Shown: positions 25,093 through 34,517 of the stretch, one piece after another
Numbering within the stretch: position 1 is the stretch's first letter
Layout: each line of letters opens with the position of its first letter
NCBI RefSeq assembly: GCF_016756535.1
Contig: NZ_AP023247.1
Location: forward strand, 3,906,501 to 3,970,500
DNA length: 64,000 nucleotides
Origin: Mesorhizobium sp. 131-2-1
GTDB taxonomy: Bacteria > Pseudomonadota > Alphaproteobacteria > Rhizobiales > Rhizobiaceae
Reading direction: 5' to 3'
The notes under the pieces: generated by a model
What the model saw: only the letters and a program-made list of their open reading frames with translations
Database searches by the model: none
Told to the model about the DNA's origin: nothing
Position numbers and translations under genes: made by a program

Positions 25093-26337
25093 GTGGACAA
25101 GCAGGTTGAAGCGTCGCAACGGGCAAGCAGCTTGCCCATTCCGCGCTGGGAGTTCATTGCGCTCTGCGCGGCGCTGATGGCCCTCAACTCGCTTGCCATC
25201 GACATCATGCTGCCGGCGCTGCAGCAGATCGGTGCCTCGCTCGGCGTGGCGAGCGAGAATCACCGTCAGTATGTCATCACCGCCTATATGCTCGGCTTCG
25301 GCGGTGGACAGCTTTTCTTCGGGCCGATCTCGGATCGGTTCGGGCGTCGCGCGCCGCTGGTCTTCGGCCTGATCGTCTATGTCGGCGCGGCGGCCGCCGC
25401 GGCCGTCGCGCCGAGTTTCGCCCTGTTGCTCACCTGCCGTCTCGTGCAGGGCTTCGGCGCCGCGGCGACCCGCGTCATCGCCGTCTCGATCGTGCGCGAC
25501 ACGTTCGATGGCCGGCGCATGGCCGAAGTGATGTCCCTGATCTTCATGGTGTTCATGGCGATCCCGGTTGTCGCGCCTGGTATTGGCCAGTTCGTGATGC
25601 TGTTTGCGAGCTGGCACTGGATCTTCGTGACCATGGCCGTCGGGGCGTTGATCATATCGGCCTGGGCGCTGCTGCGCCTGCCGGAGACGCTGCATCCGGA
25701 ATATCGCCGGCCGCTGACGGTCAGCGCGGTCGTCGGTGGTTTCCGCATCGTCCTCACCAACCGCCTGACGCTGTGCTATGCCTTCGCCAGCACCTTCATC
25801 TTCGCCGCCATGTTCGGCTTCATCAGCTCGGCGCAGCAGATCTATGTCGACATATTCCATGTCGGCGAGCTGTTCCCGCTGATCTTCGCCGGCGTCGCCG
25901 GCGTGCTCGCTTTCTCAAATTATCTCAACTCGCGGCTGGTCGGACAGGTCGGCATGCGTCGCCTGTCGCAAGGCGCGCTGCTCGTGTTCCTCTGCATCAG
26001 TCTTGCCTGGCTGGTCGTCTCGCTCGAAATGACGATGCCGCTCTGGCTGTTCATCGCCTTCTTTGCCGGCGCCATGCTGCCGTTCGGTGGCCTGGGCGCG
26101 AATTTCAACGCGCTGGCCATGGAGCCGCTCGGCGAACTCGCCGGGACGGCTGCATCCATTCTGGGCTTCATGCAGACCTTTCTCGGCGCCATCATCGGCG
26201 CGCTGATCGGCCAGGCCTACAACGGCACGGTGACGCCGCTTGCCGCCGGCTTCTGCAGCGTCTCGGTGGCCGCTTTGCTGATGATCCTGATCGCCGAGCG
26301 CGGCAGGCTGTTCCAGCCGCACAATCCGCCTGTGTGA
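25093..26337 (+). CDS. MFS drug exporter, Bcr/CflA family
   Basis: A 414-residue protein starting at a GTG. Twelve hydrophobic segments are consistent with a major facilitator. The cytoplasmic loop 2-3 signature is GQLFFGPISDRFGRRAPLVFG near residue 75, and the Bcr/CflA pattern LVQGFGAAATRVIAVSIVRD follows near residue 118. SLAIDIMLPALQQIG in helix 1 is also typical of this subfamily. These proteins export drugs or small molecules such as bicyclomycin or sulfonamides in exchange for protons; the natural substrate is unknown. Located after grxD and convergent with the inositol-phosphatase-like gene. Confidence 0.9.
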   Translation: MDKQVEASQRASSLPIPRWEFIALCAALMALNSLAIDIMLPALQQIGASLGVASENHRQYVITAYMLGFGGGQLFFGPISDRFGRRAPLVFGLIVYVGAAAAAAVAPSFALLLTCRLVQGFGAAATRVIAVSIVRDTFDGRRMAEVMSLIFMVFMAIPVVAPGIGQFVMLFASWHWIFVTMAVGALIISAWALLRLPETLHPEYRRPLTVSAVVGGFRIVLTNRLTLCYAFASTFIFAAMFGFISSAQQIYVDIFHVGELFPLIFAGVAGVLAFSNYLNSRLVGQVGMRRLSQGALLVFLCISLAWLVVSLEMTMPLWLFIAFFAGAMLPFGGLGANFNALAMEPLGELAGTAASILGFMQTFLGAIIGALIGQAYNGTVTPLAAGFCSVSVAALLMILIAERGRLFQPHNPPV

Positions 26338-26347
26338 GCCTAAGGTC

Positions 26348-27175
26348 CTACTCCGCCCAGAGCTCGCGGCGGAGCTCCTGCCAGCTGTCCCTGTCGGGGG
26401 CGACCAGGATGCCGCCGTCGACATGCGAGGGCAGATAGGCGGTGCCGTCGATGCGCGCCGCGTGGCCGCCGGCTTCCTGGTGGATCAGCACGCCGGCCAG
26501 ATGGTCCCACGGCATCAGCTTGTTGTAGACGACGAAATGCGCGTGACCGCTGGCGAGCAGCCGGTATTCGTGCGCCGCGCAGCGATAGGCGAATTGCGAC
26601 AGCGCCTTGGTCTGGTTGCGGGCAAGCCGCGAGCGCTCGGGCTCCGGCAGATATTGCCAGGAGACGGCGCCGGTCATCTGCGAGATCGGCACGGCCGCCG
26701 CGACGCGCACCTTCTCCAGCGCGCCATGGGCGTGGCGGATATGGCTTCCGGCGCCCCTGGCGCCGATCAGCCAGTCCTTGCCGACGGGGTCGTGGATTAT
26801 GCCGGCGACGGTCTCGCCCTTGACGACGACGCCCAGCATGACGCCGAACAACGGCACGCCGGAAGCGAAGTTGAAGGTGCCGTCGACCGGATCGATGACG
26901 AAGGCGAGCTCGGCATCGCCGAGGCCGCGGAGCAGAGCCGGATTGTCGGAGCAAGCCTCCTCGCCAACGATCATGGCCGTGGGATAGCGCTCGCGCAGCC
27001 TTGCCGTGATCAGCCGCTCGGCATTGACGTCGGCTTCGGTCACCAGATCGGCGGCCGAGGTTTTCTGGCGGATGTCGCCCTCGCCCAGCCGGCGAAAACG
27101 CGGCATGATCTCGGCTTTGGCCGCGTCGGAGAGGAGACCGGCGAGCAAGTCTATGGCGCTATCGTCAAATGTCAT
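26348..27175 (-). CDS. inositol monophosphatase family phosphatase
   Basis: A 275-residue member of the Li+-sensitive, Mg2+-dependent phosphatase family. Metal ligands are present in VGEEACSDN, in the hallmark FVIDPVDGTFNFASG near residue 92, and in LMPWDHLAGVLIHQEAGG near residue 217. DLVTEADVNAERLI at residue 43 is another family motif. Possible substrates are inositol phosphates, histidinol phosphate or 3'-phosphoadenosine 5'-phosphate; the sequence alone does not decide. It starts 11 bp after the ttcA stop, so the two form an operon. Confidence 0.88.
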   Translation of the reverse strand: MTFDDSAIDLLAGLLSDAAKAEIMPRFRRLGEGDIRQKTSAADLVTEADVNAERLITARLRERYPTAMIVGEEACSDNPALLRGLGDAELAFVIDPVDGTFNFASGVPLFGVMLGVVVKGETVAGIIHDPVGKDWLIGARGAGSHIRHAHGALEKVRVAAAVPISQMTGAVSWQYLPEPERSRLARNQTKALSQFAYRCAAHEYRLLASGHAHFVVYNKLMPWDHLAGVLIHQEAGGHAARIDGTAYLPSHVDGGILVAPDRDSWQELRRELWAE

Positions 27176-27186
27176 CGGGAAACGTC

Positions 27187-28050
27187 TTACCTGTCGTTGA
27201 GAGCGGCGAAGTCGAACAGCTTCCTGTCGAGCAGATGCGAGGGCCGCACATTGGTCATGGCGCGGATCATGGTGTCCTTGCGGCCGGGCATGCGCTTTTC
27301 GATGTCGTCCAGCATCGCCTTCATGGCGTTGCGCTGCAGGCCTTCCTGGCTACCGCAAAGGTCGCAGGGAATGATCGGGAACCTCATCAGGTCGGCGAAC
27401 TTCTCCAGATCCGCCTCCGCATTATAGGCGAGCGGCCGCAGCACCATGACGTCGCCTTCGTCGTTGACGAGCTTGGGCGGCATGGCGGCGAGACGCCCGC
27501 CATGGAACAGGTTCATGAAGAAGGTTTCGAGAATGTCCTCGCGATGATGGCCGAGCACAAGGGCAGCGCAGCCCTCCTCGCGCGCGATGCGGTAGAGGTG
27601 GCCGCGCCTGAGCCGCGAGCACAGCGAGCAATAGGTGCTGCCTTCGGGCAGCTTGTCGGTCACCACCGAATAGGTGTCCTGATATTCGATGCGGTGCGGA
27701 ATGCCGTGGCTGTCGAGATAGTCGGGCAATATGTGCTTCGGGAAATTCGGCTGGCCCTGGTCGAGATTGCAGGCGAGCAGTTCGACCGGCAGCAGGCCGC
27801 GCCATTTTAGGTCGAGGAGCAAGGCGAGCAGACCGTAGGAATCCTTGCCGCCGGAGAGCGCCACCAGCCAGCGCTCGCCAGGCTTCACCATGGCGAAATC
27901 CTCGATCGCCTGGCGCGTCAATCGCAGCAGCCGCTTGCGCAGCTTGTTGAACTCGACCGAGGATGGCACGTCGGCAAACAGCGGATGGAAGCCGCCTTCG
28001 GTATCGTCGCCGGTGGGCTCAAGGGATTTGACGTCGGGCAGCATATTCAT
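27187..28050 (-). CDS. ttcA: tRNA 2-thiocytidine biosynthesis protein TtcA
   Basis: A 287-residue PP-loop ATPase. The ATP-binding motif is [15 protein letters not shown] near residue 50. Two CxxC pairs, [11 protein letters not shown] near residue 136 and [13 protein letters not shown] near residue 227, hold the Fe-S cluster used for thiolation. [21 protein letters not shown] is also conserved. TtcA makes 2-thiocytidine at position 32 of some tRNAs. As an Fe-S enzyme it depends on the SUF system encoded elsewhere in this window. Followed by the inositol-phosphatase-like gene; 152 bp separate its start from the end of rpsD. Confidence 0.95.
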   Translation of the reverse strand: MNMLPDVKSLEPTGDDTEGGFHPLFADVPSSVEFNKLRKRLLRLTRQAIEDFAMVKPGERWLVALSGGKDSYGLLALLLDLKWRGLLPVELLACNLDQGQPNFPKHILPDYLDSHGIPHRIEYQDTYSVVTDKLPEGSTYCSLCSRLRRGHLYRIAREEGCAALVLGHHREDILETFFMNLFHGGRLAAMPPKLVNDEGDVMVLRPLAYNAEADLEKFADLMRFPIIPCDLCGSQEGLQRNAMKAMLDDIEKRMPGRKDTMIRAMTNVRPSHLLDRKLFDFAALNDR

Positions 28051-28150
28051 GGCGCATCGGCCCCGGGGACAGGTGTCGCGCCCGGATTAGCGCATCGGCC
28101 CGGAAATCGAAATCGATTTCTGCACCGTGCCCGCATGGCGGGTTCGCCAA

Positions 28151-28180
28151 ACAAAAAGGCCGCCCAATAGGCGGCCTTTC
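28151..28180 (-). terminator. Rho-independent terminator of rpsD
   Basis: On the minus strand AAAGGCCGCC pairs with GGCGGCCTTT around a 5-base loop, followed by TTTTTGTTT. It is 20-50 bp past the rpsD stop and before ttcA, so rpsD is transcribed separately. Confidence 0.9.
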
Positions 28181-28202
28181 GATGGATCGCTGAAGCAACC
28201 GA

Positions 28203-28820
28203 TCAGCGCGAATAGAATTCGACGACCAGGTTCGGTTCCATCTGCACGGCGAACGGAACATCCGACAGGCCGGGGATGCGCGCGAAGGTCGCGGTCATCT
28301 TGTTGTGGTCGGCTTCGATATAGTCAGGCACGTCGCGTTCGGCGAGGCCGACCGATTCCAGCACGATGACGAGCTGCTTCGACTTCTCGCGCACCTCGAT
28401 GACGTCGCCCGGCTTGCAGCGGTACGAGCCGATGTTGACGCGCTTGCCGTTGACGTTGACGTGGCCGTGGTTGACGAACTGACGGGCGGCGAAAATGGTC
28501 GGCACGAACTTGGCGCGGTAGACGACCGCGTCGAGACGCGATTCGAGCAGGCCGATCAGGTTCTCCGAGGTGTCGCCCTTGCGACGGTCGGCCTCTTCAT
28601 AGACCTTGCGGAACTGCTTTTCCGAAACGTCGCCATAATGGCCCTTCAGCTTCTGCTTGGCGCGCAGCTGCAGACCGAAGTCGGAAAGCTTGCCCTTGCG
28701 GCGCTGGCCGTGCTGGCCGGGGCCATATTCACGCTTGTTGACCGGGGACTTCGGGCGGCCCCAGATGTTTTCGCCAAGACGGCGGTCGATCTTGTATTTC
28801 GCGGATTCGCGCTTGCTCAT
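28203..28820 (-). CDS. rpsD: 30S ribosomal protein S4
   Basis: A 205-residue S4 protein from the ATG at 28820 ([21 protein letters not shown]). [35 protein letters not shown] is the conserved N-terminal part, and the S4 RNA-binding domain follows with [34 protein letters not shown]4 starts assembly of the small subunit by binding 16S rRNA. It lacks the N-terminal zinc cysteines, as in the C-minus form. A stem-loop is present just upstream in the leader. Monocistronic, with a strong terminator. Confidence 0.98.
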   Translation of the reverse strand: MSKRESAKYKIDRRLGENIWGRPKSPVNKREYGPGQHGQRRKGKLSDFGLQLRAKQKLKGHYGDVSEKQFRKVYEEADRRKGDTSENLIGLLESRLDAVVYRAKFVPTIFAARQFVNHGHVNVNGKRVNIGSYRCKPGDVIEVREKSKQLVIVLESVGLAERDVPDYIEADHNKMTATFARIPGLSDVPFAVQMEPNLVVEFYSR

Positions 28821-28842
28821 CGCATTCCCTTTCAAAACAATA

Positions 28843-28867
28843 CACCCGGAACCTCATGCTCCGGGTG
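28843..28867 (-). promoter_or_regulatory. stem-loop in the rpsD leader
   Basis: An 8-bp perfect stem with a 9-base loop ends 22 bases before the rpsD start codon. S4 commonly represses its own operon by binding a leader structure, so this could be such a site. It is only one simple stem and the link is inference. Confidence 0.35.
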
Positions 28868-29004
28868 AAGGAAACGCGCCCTCCTCTGGCCTCCGTTTTC
28901 GAGACCTGACAGGGTTTTCCACGCAACGCGACGGAAAACCCACGGGACACGTCAGTTCAGACAAGGCCGGGAAGAACGATCGAACTTCCATCTGCCTTGC
29001 GCAT

Positions 29005-29034
29005 AAAGAAAACCACCGGGCATTGCGGCCCGGT
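29005..29034 (-). terminator. terminator-like hairpin on the minus strand, no obvious gene
   Basis: ACCGGGC and GCCCGGT form a perfect 7-bp stem with a 6-base loop; on the minus strand it is followed by GGTTTTCTTT. No leftward gene lies upstream within reach, as the next gene to the right is on the plus strand. It may end a short untranslated RNA starting near 29100-29290. Confidence 0.45.
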
Positions 29035-29296
29035 GTTGGCGCGCTGATTAAACGGAGATTTAACCGGTGTCAAGCTTGTGAATGGCGCGAGCGATGGCGA
29101 CGATATAGCGTCTCTGGGTTGAGTGCGGTGCCGGACGTGGCGGGGGTTGCGCCAACGGCATGTGAGCGACGTGTCCCCATCTGGATGCACAGAGTACGCT
29201 CAAAGACTTTTGGAGTTTCGCATCGTGCATTGCGAAATCGATCGATTTCGGGCCGATGGGAAGGAAGGGACTGGAGCTAGAGGAGCCCGAAGTCGC

Positions 29297-29506
29297 ATGA
29301 AGAAGTTCTTCCTTTCATTGGTGAGCGCCGCCGTATTGGCCGGTTCGATGTCCGTCGCCGTGCCCGAGCCGGCAATGGCGCGGCATTGGCACGGCCACAA
29401 ACATTATCAGGTCTGCCGCATCGTGAAGAAGAAGAAGGTCGTCTGGCGGCACGGCCACAAGAGGGTCATCTACTACAAGGTGAAGCGCTGCTGGTGGCGC
29501 TGGTAA
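29297..29506 (+). CDS. small secreted, strongly cationic protein
   Basis: A 69-residue product with a signal peptide (KKFFLSLVSAAVLAGSMS, cleaved after about AMA at residue 28). The mature ~41 residues begin RHWHGHKHYQ and hold about 14 Arg/Lys, 7 His, several Trp and no acidic residue; two cysteines (near mature positions 12 and 37) could form a disulfide. I do not recognise the family; similar His/Lys-rich exported peptides occur in Rhizobiales without assigned function. A ribosome binding site (GGAGC) precedes it and a terminator follows, supporting a real single gene. Confidence 0.72.
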   Translation: MKKFFLSLVSAAVLAGSMSVAVPEPAMARHWHGHKHYQVCRIVKKKKVVWRHGHKRVIYYKVKRCWWRW

Positions 29507-29541
29507 GTCCGGCTTCAGGCCGGACCACAGCCTGGCCATCG

Positions 29542-29572
29542 AAAGCCCGCGGCTCCTGCCCGCGGGCTTTTG
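29542..29572 (+). terminator. terminator of the small secreted protein gene
   Basis: AAAGCCCGCGG pairs perfectly with CCGCGGGCTTT around a 7-base loop, followed by TTGCC. It starts 36 bp past the stop at 29506. Confidence 0.85.
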
Positions 29573-29602
29573 CCTTGGTTGTTCTCGCCAAGCACTGCAA
29601 GA

Positions 29603-29785
29603 TCAGCCCTTCTTCCTGGGCAGCCCCTTGCGCTTGGTCTCGGCGAACTCCTCGAGCTGCTTTTCGCTCATCGATTCATACATCTCCTTCGAAGCGCCCT
29701 TGAGCTCGCTCTTCTTCGTCCCACCGCGCTTGGCCGAGAGCGCGGCGCCCGCGGCCATCTGCTGGGCTTTCGATGTGGCTGGCAT
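29603..29785 (-). CDS. DUF3008 family small protein
   Basis: A 60-residue, Lys-rich, soluble protein: PATSKAQQMAAGAALSAKRG at the start, then SELKGASKEMYESMSEKQLEEFA and a basic tail RKGLPRKKG. This matches DUF3008, a widespread small family in alphaproteobacteria and others. Function unknown; it may bind nucleic acid given its composition. A single leftward gene downstream of murI (61 bp) and possibly on the same transcript. Confidence 0.87.
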   Translation of the reverse strand: MPATSKAQQMAAGAALSAKRGGTKKSELKGASKEMYESMSEKQLEEFAETKRKGLPRKKG

Positions 29786-29846
29786 GGTCGGTTCTCCCGT
29801 TGTGCAATGAGAGCAAAACGCGACGACCTTGCCGATGTTCCTGATA

Positions 29847-30635
29847 TCAAGGGATCGTCAGGCCGAAACCCTGCATCAGCCGACTGATGGCGAAATCCGC
29901 TTTGCCGGAGGTGAAGACGGCGATGTCCGGCTCGCCTTGCGGCGATGATCCGTTGACCGGAGGAAGCAATGACATGGCGCGGCGGGCTATGGCTTCGGCC
30001 GGATCGATCCAGTCCACCGGCCAGGGCGCGGTCTTGCGCATGCGGTTGACCAGGAACGGATAGTGCGTGCAGGCAAGCACGACGATGTCGGTGCGCTGCC
30101 CGTCGCGTTCGATGAAGCAGGGCGAGATCTCGGCGCGTACGGCGTCCTCATCGACAAAGCCCTCGCGCATGTAGACCTCGGCCAGCCCCGCCAGATTGTT
30201 GCTGCCGACGAGGCGGACATGGCATTTCTGCGCCCATTTGCTGATCAGGTCGCGCGTGTACTGCCGCTTCACAGTGCCCGGCGTCGCCAGTACCGAAACC
30301 AGCCCCGAGCGGGTGCGTTCCGCCGCCGGCTTGACCGCCGGCACGGTGCCGACAAAGGGATGACCGGGGAACCTGTCGCGCAGCGCTTCGATCACCAACG
30401 TCGAGGCGGTGTTGCAGGCGATGACCGAGATCGCCGGCGAAAACCGGTCGAGCAGCCTCGCGAACATGTCGAGGATATGTGTGCGCAGCGCCGGTTCCTC
30501 CCAGGCGCCGAAGGGGAAGGCGGCGTCGTCGGCGACATAGACGAAGCGCCGGTCGGGCATCAGCACGCGCGCCTCGCGCAGCACGGTGAGGCCGCCGACG
30601 CCGGAATCGAACATCAGGATCGGCCGCTCAGTCAT
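29847..30635 (-). CDS. murI: glutamate racemase
   Basis: A 262-residue enzyme from the ATG at 30635. [14 protein letters not shown] at the start, the first catalytic cysteine in [12 protein letters not shown] near residue 79, and the second in [11 protein letters not shown] near residue 196 are all conserved. It converts L- to D-glutamate for peptidoglycan. The start overlaps the end of the trmJ gene by 8 bp, so translation is coupled; this trmJ-murI order is conserved in rhizobia. Longer in-frame starts fall inside trmJ. Confidence 0.95.
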   Translation of the reverse strand: MTERPILMFDSGVGGLTVLREARVLMPDRRFVYVADDAAFPFGAWEEPALRTHILDMFARLLDRFSPAISVIACNTASTLVIEALRDRFPGHPFVGTVPAVKPAAERTRSGLVSVLATPGTVKRQYTRDLISKWAQKCHVRLVGSNNLAGLAEVYMREGFVDEDAVRAEISPCFIERDGQRTDIVVLACTHYPFLVNRMRKTAPWPVDWIDPAEAIARRAMSLLPPVNGSSPQGEPDIAVFTSGKADFAISRLMQGFGLTIP

Positions 30636-31548
30636 TGTCGGTGCCCTTGCCGCCCAGTGGCGGCGCGTCGTTGTCGTCGCCGTTGGTGTTGTGCACCTGG
30701 CCACTCGCTTCCGCCTTGCGGGCACGCACCGCGGCGGCAGGCAAACGTCTTGGATCGTCACCGGGGGAACCATCGCCGCGCGGCATCGCCGGTGAAAATC
30801 TGTCGAGCGACGAGATGATACCGCGCAGCACCTTCAGTTCCGGCTCGGCGAAACCGGCGCGCGTCAGCACAGCGCGCAGATTGTCGACCATCTTCGGCTT
30901 CTTCGCCTCCGGGCGGAAATAGCCGCGCGCTTCGAGCGCGGCCTCCAGATAGTCGAACAGACTGTGCAATTGGTCCTTGGACGCCGGCAGCATGTCCGGG
31001 CCGGAAAAGTTGGTCTGCGTCTCGTCCTCCAGCCCCGACTTCATCCATTCATAGGACATCAAAAGCACGGCCTGGGCGATGTTGAGCGAGGAGAAGCCGG
31101 GGTCGACCGGAAAGGTGACGATCTCGTCGGCAAGGCCGACTTCCTCATTGTAGAGGCCAAACCGCTCGCGGCCGAACAGGATACCGGTGCGCTGCCCGGC
31201 GCGTTGCCGCGATCTCAACGCCCTGCCCGCCTCGACCGGTCCGCGTACGGCCTTGAAGCCGTCGCGCTCGCGCGCCGTGGTGGCGAAGACGAAATTCAGG
31301 TCCGCGACCGCCGAGGCGAGATCGTCGAAAACCCGCACCGCATCGATCACGTGGTCGGCGCGGCTCGCCGCGGCACGCGCCTTCTCGCTCGGCCAGCCGT
31401 CGCGCGGATTGACGAGCCTGAGTTCGGCAAGGCCGAAATTGGCCATGGCGCGCGCGACCATGCCAATGTTCTCGCCAAGCTGCGGCTCGACCAGGATGAT
31501 TGCCGGACCTGCTTTGGGGGTGTCTTTAGAATCTTCGTTGGCTGGCAT
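30628..31548 (-). CDS. trmJ: tRNA/rRNA 2'-O-methyltransferase, TrmJ-type
   Basis: A 306-residue SPOUT-family methyltransferase from the ATG at 31548. Motif 1 is [25 protein letters not shown] near residue 18; motif 2 is [25 protein letters not shown]; motif 3 is [17 protein letters not shown]. These make a trefoil-knot S-adenosylmethionine site as in TrmJ, which methylates residue 32 of tRNA. A C-terminal extension rich in Pro, Arg and Asp follows the catalytic part. Its end overlaps murI. Interestingly, ttcA in this window modifies the same tRNA position in other tRNAs. Confidence 0.9.
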   Translation of the reverse strand: MPANEDSKDTPKAGPAIILVEPQLGENIGMVARAMANFGLAELRLVNPRDGWPSEKARAAASRADHVIDAVRVFDDLASAVADLNFVFATTARERDGFKAVRGPVEAGRALRSRQRAGQRTGILFGRERFGLYNEEVGLADEIVTFPVDPGFSSLNIAQAVLLMSYEWMKSGLEDETQTNFSGPDMLPASKDQLHSLFDYLEAALEARGYFRPEAKKPKMVDNLRAVLTRAGFAEPELKVLRGIISSLDRFSPAMPRGDGSPGDDPRRLPAAAVRARKAEASGQVHNTNGDDNDAPPLGGKGTDND

Positions 31549-31754
31549 CGGCGTCAATGAACTGCTGTTTGCGGCATTTCGGCGACCCCTGCCATATTCG
31601 GCCGCGAAAATGAAGCTTTCGCAAAGAACGGCATGAAGTCGCGGGCGGATCGGCGTTTGCGCGCTCAAAAGGCCTTTGATATACGCTGCGCATCCCCGGC
31701 CAAAAGCCATGCGGGCAAGGCCGTTCCCATCCCCAGCAACGAGGCATTCTTTCC

Positions 31755-32966
31755 ATGGCGAAGATCAAGGTGGCGAACCCGGTCGTCGAGCTCGACGGCG
31801 ACGAGATGACCCGCATCATCTGGCAGTTCATCAAGGACAAGCTGATCCACCCCTATCTCGACATCAAGCTCGACTATTACGACCTCGGCATCGAGCACCG
31901 CGACGCCACCAACGACCAGGTGACGATCGACTCGGCCAACGCCATCAAGAAATACGGCGTCGGCGTCAAATGCGCGACGATCACCCCCGACGAGCAGCGC
32001 GTCGAGGAATTCAAGCTGAAGAAGATGTGGAAGTCGCCGAACGGCACCATCCGCAACATCCTCGGCGGCACCATCTTCCGCGAGCCGATCATCATGAAGA
32101 ACGTGCCGCGCCTGGTGCCCGGGTGGACCAAGCCGATCATCGTCGGCCGTCACGCCTTCGGCGACCAGTACCGCGCCACCGACTTCCGCTTCCCCGGCAA
32201 GGGCAAGCTGACGATCAAGTTCGTCGGCGAGGACGGCCACGTGATCGAGCACGACGTGTTCGACGCGCCCGCCTCTGGCGTCGCCATGGCCATGTACAAT
32301 CTCGACGAATCGATCCGCGAGTTCGCCCGCGCCTCGCTGAACTACGGCCTGCTGCGCAACTATCCGGTCTACCTCTCGACCAAGAACACCATCCTCAAGG
32401 CCTATGACGGCCGCTTCAAGGATATCTTCCAGGAGGTCTACGAGAAGGAATTCGAGGCCGAGTTCAAGGCGAAGAAGCTCTGGTACGAGCACCGGCTGAT
32501 CGACGACATGGTGGCCTCCAGCCTGAAATGGTCGGGCGGCTATGTCTGGGCCTGCAAGAACTACGACGGCGACGTGCAGTCGGACACGGTGGCGCAGGGT
32601 TTTGGCTCGCTCGGCCTGATGACCTCGGTGCTGATGACGCCGGACGGCAAGACGGTGGAAGCGGAGGCCGCGCACGGCACCGTCACTCGTCACTACCGCC
32701 AGCACCAGAAGGGCGAGGAAACCTCGACCAACTCGATCGCCTCGATCTTCGCCTGGACGCGTGGTCTCGCCCACCGCGCCAAGCTCGACGACAATGCCGA
32801 GTTGAAGCGCTTCGCCGAGACGCTGGAAAAGGTCTGCATCCAGACGGTCGAGTCCGGGTTCATGACCAAGGACCTGTCGCTGCTGATCGGTCCCGACCAG
32901 CCCTGGCTGTCGACCACCGGCTTCCTCGACAAGATCGACGAGAACCTGCAGAAGGCGATGGGGTAA
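31755..32966 (+). CDS. icd: NADP-dependent isocitrate dehydrogenase
   Basis: A 403-residue enzyme of the eukaryote-like subfamily [24 protein letters not shown] at the start, [13 protein letters not shown], then [19 protein letters not shown] holding the substrate-binding Ser/Asn/Arg residues, and the C-terminal [21 protein letters not shown]. It converts isocitrate to 2-oxoglutarate, giving NADPH. A Rho-independent terminator follows closely, so it is a single-gene transcript. Divergent from trmJ, with 206 bp between. Confidence 0.97.
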   Translation: MAKIKVANPVVELDGDEMTRIIWQFIKDKLIHPYLDIKLDYYDLGIEHRDATNDQVTIDSANAIKKYGVGVKCATITPDEQRVEEFKLKKMWKSPNGTIRNILGGTIFREPIIMKNVPRLVPGWTKPIIVGRHAFGDQYRATDFRFPGKGKLTIKFVGEDGHVIEHDVFDAPASGVAMAMYNLDESIREFARASLNYGLLRNYPVYLSTKNTILKAYDGRFKDIFQEVYEKEFEAEFKAKKLWYEHRLIDDMVASSLKWSGGYVWACKNYDGDVQSDTVAQGFGSLGLMTSVLMTPDGKTVEAEAAHGTVTRHYRQHQKGEETSTNSIASIFAWTRGLAHRAKLDDNAELKRFAETLEKVCIQTVESGFMTKDLSLLIGPDQPWLSTTGFLDKIDENLQKAMG

Positions 32967-32992
32967 GAAATCCGAAATTTCGACATGTCGAG

Positions 32993-33018
32993 GGCTCCGA
33001 GAGGAGCCTTCGCTTTTT
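32993..33018 (+). terminator. Rho-independent terminator of icd
   Basis: GGCTCC-GAGA-GGAGCC is followed by TTCGCTTTTT. It begins 27 bp past the icd stop and ends 36 bp before the GST start. Confidence 0.85.
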
Positions 33019-33054
33019 GGGCCAGCAGTGCGAGCGGAAGCAAGGGGCTGATCG

Positions 33055-33681
33055 ATGACCAAGCCAATCCTCTACGGCGCCGACTACAGCGTCTATGTCC
33101 GCATCGCGCGGATGGCGCTGGAGGAAAAAGGTATCAACTACGACCTCGTGCCGGTCGATGTCTTTGCCCCTGACGGCGTTCCGGCCTGGTATCTGGAGCA
33201 CCATCCCTTCGGCCGTATTCCGGCCTTCGAGCATGACGGCTTTCGCCTGTTCGAGGCGAGCGCGATCGCCCGCTATGCCGACGAGGCCTTCGACGGCCCG
33301 GCGCTGCAGCCAAACGACGCGCGCAGCCGGGCAAGGATGAACCAGATCATCGGCCTGCTCGACGCCTATGGCTACCGCGCCATGGTCTGGGATGTCGCTG
33401 TCGAGCGACTGGAGCAAAGCCCGCCGGACGAGGCCCTGATCGCCAAGGGGCTGTCGCAAGCGGAGGCCGTGCTGCGGACTTTGACGGCGCTGAAGAGCGA
33501 GGGGCCGTGGCTGCTGGGGTCGCAACTGACCCTTGCCGATCTGCACGCGGCGCCCATCATCGGCTATTTCGTCAAGGTCGCCGAAGGGCAGGATCTGCTC
33601 TCCGCGTTTCCCGACATGAGCAATTGGTGGGGCCGCATCGCCCGGCGCGACAGCTTTGTCCGGACCGAAAAAGTGGACTGA
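33055..33681 (+). CDS. glutathione S-transferase family protein
   Basis: A 208-residue protein with a thioredoxin-like N-terminal domain (ILYGADYSVYVRIARMALEEKGINYDLV) and the glutathione-binding FGRIPAFEHDGFRLFEASAIARYADEAF, where Ile-Pro is the cis-proline and Glu-Ala-Ser the gamma-glutamyl site. The all-helical C-terminal domain ends with LLGSQLTLADLHAAPIIGYF. Active residue near the N-terminus is probably Ser or Tyr of YSVYV. Substrate not predictable. Its stop overlaps the next start (TGATG), so the two are coupled. Confidence 0.9.
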   Translation: MTKPILYGADYSVYVRIARMALEEKGINYDLVPVDVFAPDGVPAWYLEHHPFGRIPAFEHDGFRLFEASAIARYADEAFDGPALQPNDARSRARMNQIIGLLDAYGYRAMVWDVAVERLEQSPPDEALIAKGLSQAEAVLRTLTALKSEGPWLLGSQLTLADLHAAPIIGYFVKVAEGQDLLSAFPDMSNWWGRIARRDSFVRTEKVD

Positions 33682-34466
33682 TGCGCGCCGTCCATGTCAG
33701 CTACGCGACGCCGAACCTCTCGCAGGCCGGCAAGCTGCTGCTGAAGAGCGCGCGCCGGTTCGGCCTCGACAGCCACCTCTATGCGTCGGACCATCCGGTG
33801 CTGGTGGAACTGACGCAGAGATACAAGTCGATCATGGCGGCGCCGCGCGGCGCCGGCTACTGGCTGTGGAAGCCTTTCATCATCCTGGACATGATCAACC
33901 GCGTGCCCGACGGCACGCCGGTCCTCTACAGCGACGCGGCACTGACCTTCATCGCCGACCCCGCGCCGATGATCGCACTTTGCAAGCAGCATCCAGTATG
34001 CCTGTTCAGGATGAGCGGACCGATGCCGCAGAGCGCCTGGACCAAGCGCGATTGCTTCGTCGAAATGGATGCCGATCGGGAAGAGTTCTGGTCGCTGCCG
34101 CAGCTATGGGCAGGCATGCAGCTCTACCGCGCCGGACCGGAAGCGAGAGCTTTCTTGACGCTCCTGGCGACGGCCATGGCGAGCGAGGTTCGCCTGACCG
34201 ACAAGCCGAACATCCATGGCCTTCCCAACCTGCCGGGCTTTGTCGAGCATCGGCATGATCAGTCGGTGCTGACGATCCTTGCCAGGCAGCAGGGCGCCGC
34301 CATTTTTCGCAGCCCGTCGCAGCATTGGCGCGATCCATCGGCGCCAGCGAGCGAGACGCCTTTCGGCCAAACGGTCTTTGTGCACCGCAAGCGAAACCAC
34401 GCCTATTTCAGATGGCTCTACAGACGCCTGCGCCAGAAATACACGGGCGGCCAAGGCTTCCTTTGA
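33681..34466 (+). CDS. glycosyltransferase-like protein of unknown specificity
   Basis: A 261-residue protein from the ATG at 33681, overlapping the GST stop. The segment AAPRGAGYWLWKPFIILDMINRVPDGTPVLYSDAALTF near residues 52-88 resembles surface-polysaccharide glycosyltransferase-like proteins with a Y-W-x-W-K-P motif followed by an acidic nucleotide-sugar site (SDA here rather than DxD). The His-Arg-His-Asp-Gln-Ser segment near residue 195 (VEHRHDQSVLTILAR) is similar to the acceptor region of such enzymes. No signal peptide or helices. Assignment to glycosyl transfer is tentative; the coupled GST gives no hint. Confidence 0.55.
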   Translation: MRAVHVSYATPNLSQAGKLLLKSARRFGLDSHLYASDHPVLVELTQRYKSIMAAPRGAGYWLWKPFIILDMINRVPDGTPVLYSDAALTFIADPAPMIALCKQHPVCLFRMSGPMPQSAWTKRDCFVEMDADREEFWSLPQLWAGMQLYRAGPEARAFLTLLATAMASEVRLTDKPNIHGLPNLPGFVEHRHDQSVLTILARQQGAAIFRSPSQHWRDPSAPASETPFGQTVFVHRKRNHAYFRWLYRRLRQKYTGGQGFL

Positions 34467-34517
34467 TCATGCCCGGACAACCGCGAGGGCTCGGAGGTCA
34501 TCCAACCTCCGGCACGC

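Larger units (their letters stand above)
28821..29296. other. 476-bp intergenic region between rpsD and a small secreted protein gene
   Basis: No convincing protein gene. It must hold the leftward rpsD promoter and the rightward promoter of the small cationic protein. Two stem-loops are visible: CACCCGGA/TCCGGGTG at 28843-28867 in the rpsD leader, and a terminator-like hairpin on the minus strand at 29005-29034. An open frame on the minus strand (28957-29190) has no recognisable protein character. A small RNA between the hairpin and the right-hand gene is conceivable but unsupported. Confidence 0.6.
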
